Shown here one piece after another: positions 15,896 through 25,168 of a stretch of DNA of 64,000 nucleotides. Position numbers and translations under genes: made by a program. The notes below the pieces were generated by a model. It made no database searches. It saw only the letters and a list, made by a program, of their open reading frames with translations, and was not told the DNA's origin. Numbering within the stretch: the first letter of the stretch is position 1; each line of letters opens with the position of its first letter. Origin of the DNA: Mesorhizobium sp. M2A.F.Ca.ET.046.03.2.1 (lineage in GTDB: Bacteria; Pseudomonadota; Alphaproteobacteria; Rhizobiales; Rhizobiaceae); the NCBI RefSeq assembly GCF_003952425.1, contig NZ_CP034449.1:5878001-5942000 (forward strand). Reading direction: 5' to 3'.

Positions 15896-17491
15896 AACGT
15901 TTCGCCGGTGCCGATTTGGGCGGTCTGAGCAGCAAAGCAAACGGCACCAGCACCGCTGTGGCTATCGCGCAGTAGAAGAACACATCGACATAGGCGAGCA
16001 GCGAAGCCTGGCGGCCGATCTCCTGGCCGATCCAGCCGACGGCCTGCTGTCTGGCTTCGACCAATGGCGAACCCTCGGCGACGAAATGATCCGTCACCTG
16101 GCGAAGCGTCTGCTGATAGGTGTCGCTCGATTGCGCGGTGTGGCTGACCAGCACCGATTGGTGCATCTGGGCGTTCTGAACAATCACCGTGTTGGACAGC
16201 GACACGCCGATGCTGCCGCCGATGTTGCGCGCGACATTGATCAGCGACGATGCCTGGTCGGTCTTCTGCGGCGGCAGGCCGACATAGGCGGCGGTGGAGA
16301 TCGGGATAAACAGGAACGGCAGGCCGATCATCATATAGACGCGGGCATAGGCGAAGAAGCTGAAGCTGGCGTCGGGCGTCAGCGAGGTCGTGTGCCAGAG
16401 CGCGACCGCGACCACCGACATGCCCAACATGATGAGATAGCGCGGCTGAACGATGCCGGCGGCAAAGCCCGAGATCGGCATCAGCATGAGCATGGCAATG
16501 CCCCTGGCATCATCGAGAGGCCGGAGAGCGTGGCGGTGTAATCGAAGGTCGTCTGCTGCAACTGCGGCAAAAGCTGCGTGGTGCTGAAGAGCACCGCGCC
16601 CACCGCCATCATGACCAGAAAGGACATGCCGAACTGCCGGCTGAACAGCAGGCGGACGTCGACGATCGGATCGCGCCTTGTCCACTCCCACGGGACCAGC
16701 AGCACGAACGACACGGTCGAGATCACAGCGAAGGTCGTGATGAAGGTCGAGGCGAACCAGTCGTTGCGCTGGCCTTCGTCGAGAAAGACTTCGAGGCAGC
16801 CGAGCGCCATCGCCACCAGGATGAAGCCGATCCAGTCGACCCTCAGCCCCTTGCTCAACCGCTCCCGGCGCTCGCGTTCGAGGATGTCGGGCTCGATCAC
16901 CAGCCATTGCACGAGCGCCAGCGACATGATGCCGAACGGCACGTTGATGAAGAAGATCCAGTGCCAGGAGAAATTGTCGGTCAGCCAGCCGCCGATTGTC
17001 GGTCCGACCGTCGGCGCGACGATCACCGCGATGCCGTAGAGCGCAAAGGCCTGGGACCGCTTCTCCGGCGGAAAAGTATCGGCGAGGATCGATTGCTCGC
17101 TCGGCGCCATGCCGCCGCCGCCCAGCCCCTGCAGGATACGGAAGGCGATCAGCGTCGGCAGGTTGGGGGCCAGCCCGCAGAGCAGCGATGCAAATGTGAA
17201 GGTCGCGACGCAGATCATGTAGTAGCGCTTGCGGCCGACGACGCTGGTCAGCCAGCCGCTGACCGGGATGATGACGGAGTTGGCGACGAGATAGGTGGTG
17301 ATCACCCATGTGCTCTCGTCCATGCCGGCGGCCAGGCTGCCGGCGATGTTGCGCAGCGCGACATTGGCGATCGAGGTGTCGAGCACCAGCATGAAGGTCG
17401 CGATCGAGACGACGATCGCGATCAGCCAGGGGTTGCGCCCGCCGGCGGCGGAACGGCTTTCGTTGCCCTGAACTGTCGCGGCATCGCTCAT
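15894..17491 (-). pseudogene. emrB: DHA2-family (EmrB-like) multidrug efflux permease with a one-base frameshift
   Basis: Fourteen-helix MFS exporter, expected to work with the adjacent EmrA-like adaptor. The N-terminal part from ATG 17491 (MSDAATVQGN; TSIANVALRNI; ILQGLGGGGMAPSEQS) stays in frame to LSGLSMMPG near 16500. The rest (GIAMLMLMPISGFAAG to the C-terminus) continues in another frame to 15894. The break lies in a G run (cccc on the plus strand, 16501-16504); restoring one G rejoins both halves into 532 residues, the normal DHA2 length. ATGA overlap with emrA. True frameshift or homopolymer sequencing error cannot be separated here. Confidence 0.85.
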
Positions 17492-18687
17492 CTGACCTTG
17501 ACCGTCGGAACCACCGACATGCCGGGGCCGAGATAGACGCCGGGCGGCTGGTCGAACACGATCTTGACCGGCACGCGCTGCACCACCTTGACGAAATTGC
17601 CGGTGGCGTTTTCGGCAGGCAGCAGGCTGAACGCCGTGCCGCTGCCGGCCTGGACGCTGTCGACCCGGCCATGGAAGGTCTTTTCGGGATAGGCGTCGAT
17701 GGCGATGTCGACGGGTTGGCCCGGCCGCATCAGGTCGAGCTGTGTTTCCTTGAAATTGGCCTTCACCCAGACGTCGTTGGGCACGAACATCATCAGCACC
17801 TGGCCGGGCTGCGCATAGGTGCCTTTCGCCGCAGTGATGCTGGTGGCACGGCCGGCGACGGGCGCCGTGATGGTCGTGCGGGTGAGGGTGGTCTTGGCCT
17901 GGTTCTCGGCCGCCTCCGCCTGCCGAAGCTTGGCCTCGGCGCTCTTGCCTTGAGCCTGCAGAACCGCCAGCTGACTTTTCGCTGCCTCGACATTGGCGTT
18001 GGCGGCGTCCAGCGCCGCCTGGTCCTGGCGCAAGGTCGAAGCGGCCTGCTGTGCCTGCTGCTGCGTCGCCGTGCCCTTGGCCAGGAGCTCGCGGTTGCGC
18101 TGGTCCTCGGACTTGGCGAATTCGAGCGCCGCCTGCGCCTGCGCCACCTGCTTGCCGGCCGCGTCGATCTTGGCGTTCTGCGCCTGGGTCTGCGCCTCGA
18201 CGTTGGCGATGTCGGCCCGCGCCGCCGCCACGCCGGCTTCCGCCTGTTTGAGCGAGGCCTGATAGTCGCTGTCGTCGATGCGCAGAAGCACCGCGCCGGC
18301 CTCGACCGGCTGGTTGTCGGTGACGGCGACATCGGTGATGCGCCCGGCAATTTCCGCGCCGACCGTCACCGTGCGGGCGTCGATGAAGGCGTCGTCGGTC
18401 CATTCATAGTGGCGCGCGTTGAGCCACCAGATGACCACCGCCGCGATCACCAGCAGGATGAGGATGGCGATGATCGCCGCTATGTAGGGATGGCGTCTGA
18501 TGGGGCCGAGCTTGTTGCTGTCGGACGGACTGTCATTCCCCTGCGCGTCTTGTGTGCGCGTATCGTCCGCGCGCTTGTTTTCCACGCGTTTTTCGTCGTC
18601 CGGCGGGCGTCGCTCGGCCCGGGGCCGAGCCCGCGTTTTCTCGGCGGGAGCGGTTTCGCGCTCTTTTCTTTCAGTTTTGGCGTCCAA
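17488..18687 (-). CDS. emrA: HlyD/EmrA-family membrane fusion protein
   Basis: Periplasmic adaptor anchored in the inner membrane, linking the EmrB-like pump to an outer-membrane channel. A charged N-terminal tail precedes one membrane helix (IAAIIAILILLVIAAVVIWW), then a lipoyl half-motif, a long alpha-helical hairpin rich in Ala, Gln and Lys, the second lipoyl half (ITAPVAGRATSI) and a beta-barrel domain. No ATG start is available near the 5' end: TTG at 18687 has a GGGA upstream and leaves the palindrome at 18707-18734 outside the gene; TTG at 18732 would give 414 residues. The stop overlaps the permease ATG by four bases. Confidence 0.88.
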   Translation of the reverse strand: MDAKTERKERETAPAEKTRARPRAERRPPDDEKRVENKRADDTRTQDAQGNDSPSDSNKLGPIRRHPYIAAIIAILILLVIAAVVIWWLNARHYEWTDDAFIDARTVTVGAEIAGRITDVAVTDNQPVEAGAVLLRIDDSDYQASLKQAEAGVAAARADIANVEAQTQAQNAKIDAAGKQVAQAQAALEFAKSEDQRNRELLAKGTATQQQAQQAASTLRQDQAALDAANANVEAAKSQLAVLQAQGKSAEAKLRQAEAAENQAKTTLTRTTITAPVAGRATSITAAKGTYAQPGQVLMMFVPNDVWVKANFKETQLDLMRPGQPVDIAIDAYPEKTFHGRVDSVQAGSGTAFSLLPAENATGNFVKVVQRVPVKIVFDQPPGVYLGPGMSVVPTVKVR

Positions 18688-18706
18688 GGCAACGGGTCCC
18701 AGATAT

Positions 18707-18734
18707 CGTTGACCCCCTCGCAGCAGGGTCAACG
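18707..18734. promoter_or_regulatory. Perfect palindrome at the emrA promoter
   Basis: cgttgaccc (18707-18715) and gggtcaacg (18726-18734) are perfect 9-base arms with a 10-base spacer. On the minus strand the first arm supplies a TTGACC -35-like hexamer and GATATC follows about 19 bases on. An operator for a local or TetR/MarR-type repressor of the efflux pair is plausible; no such regulator gene is adjacent. Confidence 0.5.
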
Positions 18735-18786
18735 AGCGTTTTCCGCAAAGGTTCCTGTCAAGGGATTTCGCGCCGGGGCCCGCTTG

Positions 18787-19560
18787 TCAGCCCGCCATCC
18801 AGCCGCCGTCCACCATCAGGTTGATGCCGGTGACGTAGCTCGCCATGTCGCTGGCGAGAAATAGCGCCGCGCCCGCCACGTCGTGCGGATGCCCGAGCCG
18901 TGGCCAGGGCGTACGGCGGCGCGAATAGTCGAGCGCATCGGGGTCGTTGGCGACGCCCGGCTTGCCGGTGATGATCTTGCCCGGCGCGATGGCGTTGCAG
19001 ACGATCAGGTCGTCGGCATGGTCGACGGCGATCTGCCGCGTCATCTGCACGATGCCGCCCTTGCTTACCGAATAGGCAAGGTCGCCGGGACAGGCGACCA
19101 TGCCGTGCTGCGAGGAGATGTTGATGATGCGGCCGCGCACCTCGTTGACCGGCGCCTGGGTGAGCATCTGCGTGACGGCGCGTTTGTTGCAGTAGAAAGA
19201 ACCCGTCAGATTGACGCCGATGACGCGGTTCCATTGTTCCGGCGTGGTCTCGACCAGGTTGGTGCTGGTGTAGATCGCGGCATTGTTGACCATCACGTCG
19301 AGCCGACCGAAGCGATCGACGGTTGCGCCGACAAGCGCGTCGACGGCATTCCAGTCCGAGATGTCGGTCTTCATGTAGACGGCATTGCCGCCGGCGGAGC
19401 GGATCAACTCGACTGTGCTCTCTCCGCCCTCGATCGGCTGCTCCACCGTATCGGCAATTACGACGTTGGCGCCCTCGGCGGCGAATTTGAGCGCGATAGC
19501 GCGGCCGATGCCGGAACTCGCCCCGGTAACGATGGCCGTTTTGTTGGCAAGCAGGGCCAT
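18787..19560 (-). CDS. Short-chain dehydrogenase/reductase
   Basis: NAD(P)-dependent oxidoreductase of the classical SDR family, 257 residues. Cofactor motif TGASSGIG at 12-19, NNAA at 92-95, catalytic Ser150, Tyr163 and Lys167 (YSVSK). The C-terminus VTGINLMVDGGWMAG is typical. ATG at 19560 was selected over a long upstream frame that overlaps the amidohydrolase gene. It is the last gene of a minus-strand cluster with an amidohydrolase, PuuE-like protein, epimerase, second SDR and permease, so it probably oxidises an intermediate of that route. Substrate unknown. Confidence 0.88.
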   Translation of the reverse strand: MALLANKTAIVTGASSGIGRAIALKFAAEGANVVIADTVEQPIEGGESTVELIRSAGGNAVYMKTDISDWNAVDALVGATVDRFGRLDVMVNNAAIYTSTNLVETTPEQWNRVIGVNLTGSFYCNKRAVTQMLTQAPVNEVRGRIINISSQHGMVACPGDLAYSVSKGGIVQMTRQIAVDHADDLIVCNAIAPGKIITGKPGVANDPDALDYSRRRTPWPRLGHPHDVAGAALFLASDMASYVTGINLMVDGGWMAG

Positions 19561-19565
19561 GGTGT

Positions 19566-20900
19566 TCAGCTCTCCCTCGTGACGATCTTGCCTTGCGCCG
19601 GACCGACCAGCCGCCCGTCGCGCACGATCTCGCGGCCGCGCAGGAAGACGTTGATCAGTCGCGCTTTGACGGTCCAGCCGTCGAAAGGCGTGTAGCCCGC
19701 CCGCGACACCTGATCGCCATTGGCGACGGTGCTGGATCGGCGCGGATCGAGGATGAGCAGATCGGCGTCGTATCCGGCGGCAATGCGTCCCTTGCGCCGG
19801 CCGAGGCCGAAGCGCTCGGCCGGGTTGCGGGCGCACATGCGCACCAGGTCGGGCAAGGCGATAAGCCCTTCGTCCACCAGCCTCAGCATGGTGGGAAGCA
19901 GCGTCTGCAGTCCCGGCATGCCGCCCGGGATGTCAGCGAAAGCCGCATAGGGCGCCGCCTTCTCGGCAGGAGCGTGCGGGGCATGATCGGTGGCGACGAC
20001 GTCGATCAGCCCGGCACCCAGCGCGGCGCGCAGCGCATCGACATCGTGCGGCGAGCGCAAGGGTGGTGAAGCCTTCAGATTGGGGCCTTGCACCTCGTAA
20101 TCCTGCGCCGTGAAGAACAGATTCTGTGGCGTGGTCTCGACGCTTGCGTCGGCCATGCCGCGCAGCCGGCTCCAGGTCTCGACGCCGAGTTCGGAGTTGA
20201 TCTGCCGGACATGGACCTTCGCCTCAGCCGATGCTGCGGCGACAAGGGCGCGAGCGATGCCGTTGGCCTCCGCGAGCGGCGGCCGGCTGTCCAGGAAGGC
20301 GGCGATGCTGCGCGAGCGGTCGCGCGCGGAGCTGCCGGCCAGGATCGACTGGTCGCCGGGCGAGATGCCGACCAGCGTATCGGCGCCGGCGAACGCTTTC
20401 AGCGCCTGGGCGACGCTGTCGAGCGTTGCAAACAGGAATCCGTCCGGCACGTCGGCGGTAAAGAGCTCGAACGAGACCGGCGCGTGGTCGAGGAGGCGAG
20501 GGATGAGCAACAGATCGCGGCTGACCACGGCCTGCAGGCCGACATCGGCATGGATGCGGCCTTCTGCGATCGCCATTTTGTCGGCGAGTTGCTCGGCCGT
20601 GGCCGTCCAAGGCTCGTCGGTCGGCATGTCGAGCACGGTGGTCACGCCACCGAGCGCCGCCGCATGGGTGCCCGAGGAAAAGTCCTCCTTATGCGTCAGC
20701 CCAGGCTCGCGCAAATGCGCGTGCGCATCCACGAGACCGGGCAACAGGAAACAGCCGGAAGCGTCGATGACGGTTCTGGCTTCAGCGGCTTCCCCGGGTG
20801 CAATCAGCGCTACGACCTTGCCCGCGGCGATACCGACATCGCAGCGGCTCAATCCCTCGGCGTTGACCGCCATTGCGCTGCGGATCAGCGTCTCGAACAA
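19566..20900 (-). CDS. Cyclic amidohydrolase (dihydroorotase/allantoinase family) with altered metal site
   Basis: Amidohydrolase-superfamily protein of 444 residues, nearest to dihydroorotase and allantoinase. First-metal ligands His60 and His62 (DAHAHLREPG) and the catalytic Asp305 (ATDHAPH) are kept. By my alignment the carboxylated lysine is replaced by Glu145 (SFELF), the HCEN histidine is lost (ISPGD), and the HISS histidine is Gln233. The second metal site therefore looks changed or absent. Start chosen as TTG 20900, which has GGGAG nine bases upstream, just after the stop of the PuuE-like gene, and gives a proper family N-terminus (FETLIRSA). Substrate unknown. Confidence 0.82.
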   Translation of the reverse strand: MFETLIRSAMAVNAEGLSRCDVGIAAGKVVALIAPGEAAEARTVIDASGCFLLPGLVDAHAHLREPGLTHKEDFSSGTHAAALGGVTTVLDMPTDEPWTATAEQLADKMAIAEGRIHADVGLQAVVSRDLLLIPRLLDHAPVSFELFTADVPDGFLFATLDSVAQALKAFAGADTLVGISPGDQSILAGSSARDRSRSIAAFLDSRPPLAEANGIARALVAAASAEAKVHVRQINSELGVETWSRLRGMADASVETTPQNLFFTAQDYEVQGPNLKASPPLRSPHDVDALRAALGAGLIDVVATDHAPHAPAEKAAPYAAFADIPGGMPGLQTLLPTMLRLVDEGLIALPDLVRMCARNPAERFGLGRRKGRIAAGYDADLLILDPRRSSTVANGDQVSRAGYTPFDGWTVKARLINVFLRGREIVRDGRLVGPAQGKIVTRES

Positions 20901-20914
20901 GTCGTTGCGCTCCC

Positions 20915-21847
20915 TCAGCCGCGCTGCTCGAAGCGAGCATGATTGGCATGCCAGAAGCGCGCAATATCCTCGCGGCGCATGAAGGCGGCGCCGTCGCTTT
21001 GCTTGACATGCTCGATGACCTCGCGCAGGCCCGAGGCGCGGTTCGGCTGGCCCGTCCACCGGGCGTGGATGCCGATGGTCAGCATGCGGCCGCCGGTGTC
21101 GTCGGCTTCGGAGAGCATATAGTCGATGGCCGAGCGGCAATCCTCGGCGAAGTCGCGCGGATTGCTGTAGCCGGGCGCCACAAGGTAGCGGCTGTCGTTG
21201 AGCGCCTTTGAGTAAGGGACGACCAGGATTTCCGTGTCCCGGTGGTCAAGGAAATAGGGCAGGTCGTCATTGCAGGGATCGGAGTGGTAGAGGAAGCCGC
21301 CTTCCTCGACCAGCAGGTCGCGGGTGTTGACGCTGGGCAGCGAGCGGCAGTTCCAACCCAATGGGCGCTTCCCAAGCAGCCTTTCGTAGAGAGCAATCGC
21401 CTCGTGCAGATGGCGTTCTTCCTCATCTCGCTCCATCACCGTGTAGTCGATCCAGCGCAGGCCATGCCCCATCAGGTCGTGCCTTCGCGCTTTCATCCAC
21501 TCGACCAGAGGCGGATTGCGCTCTAGCGCCACGGCGCAGGCGGAAAAGGTGACCGGAATGTCGTAGCGGTCGAAGAGCCTGGCCAGGCGCCAGACGCCGG
21601 CACGGCTGCCATATTCGTAATGCGTCTCGGTGCCGAGGTCGCGCACCGGCATGCTGCCGGTGAGATTGTATTCGCCCCAATTGTCGTTGCGGCCGTCTTC
21701 CAGCCAGTTGTACTCCGACCCTTCCTCGTAGTTGAGCACGAGGTTGACGGCGAGCTTGGCGCCGCCCGGCCAGGTGACGAAGGGCGGGTGAGGGCCGTAG
21801 CCGACAAAGTCGCGCGGCTGCTGCGCTTGCTGCGGATCGGTCGGCAT
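20915..21847 (-). CDS. PuuE-type polysaccharide deacetylase family protein (allantoinase-like), paralogue 1
   Basis: NodB-fold (CE4) protein of 310 residues related to PuuE, the metal-independent allantoinase of Pseudomonas. Shared features are RDFVGYGPHPP, NYEEGSEYN, YEYGSRAGVWRL, HGLRWIDYT and the stretch VEEGGFLYHSDPCNDDLPYF. It differs from PuuE in the GWYTGR region (here GWNCRSL), so a related cyclic amide or N-acyl substrate is possible. ATG at 21847 has GAGGAG upstream. It lies within a minus-strand operon beside another cyclic amidohydrolase. A second copy of the family is at 49181-50098. Confidence 0.85.
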   Translation of the reverse strand: MPTDPQQAQQPRDFVGYGPHPPFVTWPGGAKLAVNLVLNYEEGSEYNWLEDGRNDNWGEYNLTGSMPVRDLGTETHYEYGSRAGVWRLARLFDRYDIPVTFSACAVALERNPPLVEWMKARRHDLMGHGLRWIDYTVMERDEEERHLHEAIALYERLLGKRPLGWNCRSLPSVNTRDLLVEEGGFLYHSDPCNDDLPYFLDHRDTEILVVPYSKALNDSRYLVAPGYSNPRDFAEDCRSAIDYMLSEADDTGGRMLTIGIHARWTGQPNRASGLREVIEHVKQSDGAAFMRREDIARFWHANHARFEQRG

Positions 21848-21874
21848 CGGCTGGTCTCCTCTGATCTCGTTGGC

Positions 21875-22897
21875 TCAATTCTCGTTGGCAGCAATCCAAT
21901 CCATGTAGGCGTGAAAGGCTTCCTTGCCGGGGCGCGGCCGCCATTCCGTGTCGCGCATGATGCGGGCGATGTCATAGGCGCCCCACATCCCGCCTTTCAG
22001 CGTCACATCCTGGACGATATTGGCGTCTTCGCCCGGCGTCACCTCGGCCTTCAGTCCCGGCACGCGCTCCCTTGCCCAGCCGATGATCTCGCCGATGGTC
22101 TGGCTGGAGCCGGAGCCGATGTTATAGTGGCGGTAATTGAGGCCTGGTGCATCGATCAGCGCCAGGATCGCGGCGGCGACGTCGGTCGAGGTCACGTAAT
22201 CGCCGACGGGTTCGAGGCTGTTTGGCCTGATCGTTTCGCCTGCAAGGGCCATATGCGCGACGCGGTTCGGAACATGGCGAAAGTTGCGGCTCTCGGTGGC
22301 GCGGTCCATCGGGCCGTAGACGGAAGCAAGCCGCACAGACACCGCCGAGAGGCCGAACAGGTCGGCATAGCGGTTGGTGACCATCTCGGAGGCGAATTTC
22401 GAGATGCCGTAAAGCGTCAGCGGCGCGACATAGCCGTCTTCCGGCAGCGGTTCCCCGCTCCAGTCGGGGCCGTTGTGGCGGTAGACGGAACCGGAGCTGA
22501 CATAGATGAAGCGCTTCAGGTCGGGATTCGTGCGCGCCCAGTCCAGCATGCGCACGGTGCCCATGAGATTGACATCGACGATGCGGGCCGGGTCCTCGGC
22601 CTCCGGCTGGCGTTTTGCTTCCGAGGCGCTGCCGCGCGAGATCGGCGTGATCGTCGCGCCGTGGACGATCGCCGTGATGCCTTGCTTGTCGAGCGTCGCT
22701 GACCAGGCTTTCGGGTCAAGGATGTCGGCGGAAATCACCGTCAGCCGATCGCGTACCGGCGCGAAATGCTGTTCGGCGGCCGCGTCGAGGCCGGATCGGT
22801 CGAGGATTACGGCCTTGGCTTTGGGATCGCGATCCAGCCAGGCGCGCGCGACCACGCTCATGACGAAGCCGGTGCCGCCGGTGACGAGCAAGGTCAT
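21875..22897 (-). CDS. NAD-dependent epimerase/dehydratase (extended SDR)
   Basis: Extended short-chain dehydrogenase of 340 residues. It begins with the nucleotide-binding motif TGGTGFV (6-12), has VSSGSVY and the catalytic pair in LYGISKF (YxxxK), and ends in a variable substrate domain. Members modify nucleotide sugars or, in catabolic clusters, oxidise acids such as sugar or tetronate derivatives. ATG at 22897 follows AGGAG. Placed between a PuuE-like gene and a classical SDR in one operon, it more likely serves catabolism than sugar synthesis; the substrate is not identifiable. Confidence 0.85.
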   Translation of the reverse strand: MTLLVTGGTGFVMSVVARAWLDRDPKAKAVILDRSGLDAAAEQHFAPVRDRLTVISADILDPKAWSATLDKQGITAIVHGATITPISRGSASEAKRQPEAEDPARIVDVNLMGTVRMLDWARTNPDLKRFIYVSSGSVYRHNGPDWSGEPLPEDGYVAPLTLYGISKFASEMVTNRYADLFGLSAVSVRLASVYGPMDRATESRNFRHVPNRVAHMALAGETIRPNSLEPVGDYVTSTDVAAAILALIDAPGLNYRHYNIGSGSSQTIGEIIGWARERVPGLKAEVTPGEDANIVQDVTLKGGMWGAYDIARIMRDTEWRPRPGKEAFHAYMDWIAANEN

Positions 22898-22921
22898 GGG
22901 AACTCCTTTGAAAATACGGGT

Positions 22922-23686
22922 TCAGCGCGTCGCATAGCCGCCGTCCACGAGCATGTCGGATCCGGTGACGAAGGATGCGTCGGAGGAAAGCAGGAAGGCC
23001 GCCGCCGCGGCGATCTCGTCGGGCTCGGCGATGCGGCCGAGCAGATGGGCAGGGCCGAGGCCGACATTGGCGGCTTCGAAGTCGGCAAACCGGCGCAGCA
23101 GGCGGGTCGTCGCCACGGCACCCGGCGACAGGCTGTTGACGCGGATCTTGTCGGGCGCGTGGTCGACGGCCATCGCCTTGGCGAGATGGATCAGCCCGGC
23201 CTTGGCGGCGCAATAGGCGACCGCCCTGGTGGTGGCGACGCGCCCGAATTGCGAGCCGATGAAGACGACCGAGCCGCCGCCGCTGGCCGCGATCAGCGGC
23301 ACGGCGAACTTGCTCATCAGGAAGGCGCCGGTCAGGCCGACATCGATCTCGTGCCGCCAGGCGCTTTCGTCGAGATCGACGACGGTGGCGCTGGTCGAAG
23401 GCGCCGCGGCGTTGTGCACCAGCCCGTCGAGCCGGCCGAATTTTTTCGCGGCAAAGTCGACGGCCGATCTGGCGGAGTCGATGTTCGTTACATCGCACTG
23501 GCAAGCGAGCGCGGAAGGCCCGAGCACTTCGGTAAGTTTTGTCGCCGGCTCCAGATCATAGTCGGCGCAGACGACCTTTGCGCCTTCGGCAACACAGCGC
23601 CGGGCAATTGCCGCGCCGATGCCGCTGGCAGCGCCGGCGATCAGGATGACATTGTCTTGCAGGCGGTTCTTGACTGGATCCGTCAT
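22922..23686 (-). CDS. Short-chain dehydrogenase/reductase
   Basis: Classical SDR of 254 residues with cofactor motif AGAASGIG (17-24), Asp-containing acceptor loop CADYD, catalytic Ser145, Tyr158 and Lys162, and the C-terminal VTGSDMLVDGG. The ATG at 23686 shares its A with the stop codon of the upstream permease (TGATG), a strong sign of translational coupling; the open frame extends upstream only as a shadow of the permease. It probably works in the same pathway as the epimerase and amidohydrolase of this operon. Confidence 0.88.
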   Translation of the reverse strand: MTDPVKNRLQDNVILIAGAASGIGAAIARRCVAEGAKVVCADYDLEPATKLTEVLGPSALACQCDVTNIDSARSAVDFAAKKFGRLDGLVHNAAAPSTSATVVDLDESAWRHEIDVGLTGAFLMSKFAVPLIAASGGGSVVFIGSQFGRVATTRAVAYCAAKAGLIHLAKAMAVDHAPDKIRVNSLSPGAVATTRLLRRFADFEAANVGLGPAHLLGRIAEPDEIAAAAAFLLSSDASFVTGSDMLVDGGYATR

Positions 23687-24933
23687 CAGACCTGCTCCTC
23701 TATGGCCTGCATGGTCGCCATGGTGACTGGACGGCGCAACAGATTGTAGCAGGCGGCGAGCGTCACCAGCACGGCGCCGCCGCCGAGCAGCAGGAACATC
23801 GCCGGCGCGCCCATATGCTGCATCAGGCCGGCGGAAATGCCGGGCGTCGCGACATTGCCGATCGAATAGAGCAGGAGCAGCGTGCCGGAAGCGCCGACCA
23901 TGTGCCGGCTGTGCAATTGCGAGGCGCCGAACGCCATCGCCACGGGATATACGGTGAGCGCCGTGCAGCCATAGACGAAGAACAGGACGAAGAGCAGCGG
24001 CACCGAAGAGTTGCCGAGCCAAGCGATCGCGGCGCAGAGCGTTACCGATAGGATGCCTTGTACAAGCAATATGATGCGCCGTTCGAACCGGTCCGACAGC
24101 CAGCCGACGGGGGTTTGCGCCAACATGCCAGCGATGCTGATGGTTGTGACCAGCCCGACCGTCGTCGCCGCCGACAGGCCGATCTGGGTGCCGTAGATCG
24201 GCGTCAGCACGAAGATGTTCATGTTGGTGATGCCGCCCTGGAAGATGGCCACGACCGTCACCGGCGCCAGCCGGAACAGCGCCAGCGGGCCAAGCCGCTT
24301 GACCGGTCTCGCTGAACCCGCATGCCCCGGATCGGTTGCAGGCAGCGCCGGCCAACGTCCGCCAACGAATTTGGAGACCAGCGCCAGAAGCACCGTTACG
24401 GCCGCGACCGGAAAAAGATGCGGCGATTGCGGGCCGACCAAGCCGACAAGGAACTGCCCGAGCAGCACCGCGATCGCCGTCGTCAGCATGTAGAGCGAGA
24501 ACAAGGCGCCGCGATTGTGCTGCTCGGCGTAGAGGTTGATCCAGCTTTCGCAGACGACGAAGAGCGACGCCATCGCCATGCCACCGAGCAGGCGGAAACA
24601 GATCCAGCTCGGCAGGAAATCGGTGAACACGAAGCCGGACGCCGCCAGCAGCGCCAGCACCAGGATCACCACAAAAGTGCGCTCATGGCCGTATTGCGCG
24701 ACCGCCGGGCGGGTGACCAGGCATCCGACGAGGAAGCCCACGGGATACGCGGTCAGCACGATCTGCACGACCTGAGGAGAAATGCCGGGCTTGCCGAGAT
24801 GCAGCGACACGGCGGTGGTCAACATGGCGCTGCCGATGCAGGCCAGGCAGACGCCGACCATGATCGGCAGCATGGCGCGGGAGCGCTCTGCATTGTGCCA
24901 AAGCCTCATCGCGGATTGAGCGATCGACCTCAT
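23686..24933 (-). CDS. MFS permease
   Basis: Twelve-helix major facilitator, 415 residues, in the inner membrane. The loop after helix 2 is VTRPAVAQYGHERTF and the second half has the conserved loop GWLSDRFERR, the usual MFS signature. It resembles the YcaD/sugar-transporter-like branch in general layout. As first gene of the minus-strand operon (ATG 24933) it probably imports the substrate handled by the enzymes downstream. A 235-base divergent region separates it from ridA; I see no clear operator there. Confidence 0.85.
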   Translation of the reverse strand: MRSIAQSAMRLWHNAERSRAMLPIMVGVCLACIGSAMLTTAVSLHLGKPGISPQVVQIVLTAYPVGFLVGCLVTRPAVAQYGHERTFVVILVLALLAASGFVFTDFLPSWICFRLLGGMAMASLFVVCESWINLYAEQHNRGALFSLYMLTTAIAVLLGQFLVGLVGPQSPHLFPVAAVTVLLALVSKFVGGRWPALPATDPGHAGSARPVKRLGPLALFRLAPVTVVAIFQGGITNMNIFVLTPIYGTQIGLSAATTVGLVTTISIAGMLAQTPVGWLSDRFERRIILLVQGILSVTLCAAIAWLGNSSVPLLFVLFFVYGCTALTVYPVAMAFGASQLHSRHMVGASGTLLLLYSIGNVATPGISAGLMQHMGAPAMFLLLGGGAVLVTLAACYNLLRRPVTMATMQAIEEQV

Positions 24934-25168
24934 GGATGCGGCTGCGGCGGCTCCCCTGGCGTGACCGTTGACCGACGGCAGCCCGAGCAGAAGCTACACT
25001 TTGCCGTGGTTGCCACAAACGAAGATTGACGCGGCTATGGCTTAAATTTTTTGGCCATCGCTGTGAAGGAAAGCGGCATCTCGGCTTTGCTGCGGGCTTT
25101 ACAGTGGTTTTGCACCCTCCTTACCATAGGCAAAGGCCAGAATCCGAGAAACAGCGGAAGGGAACGAT

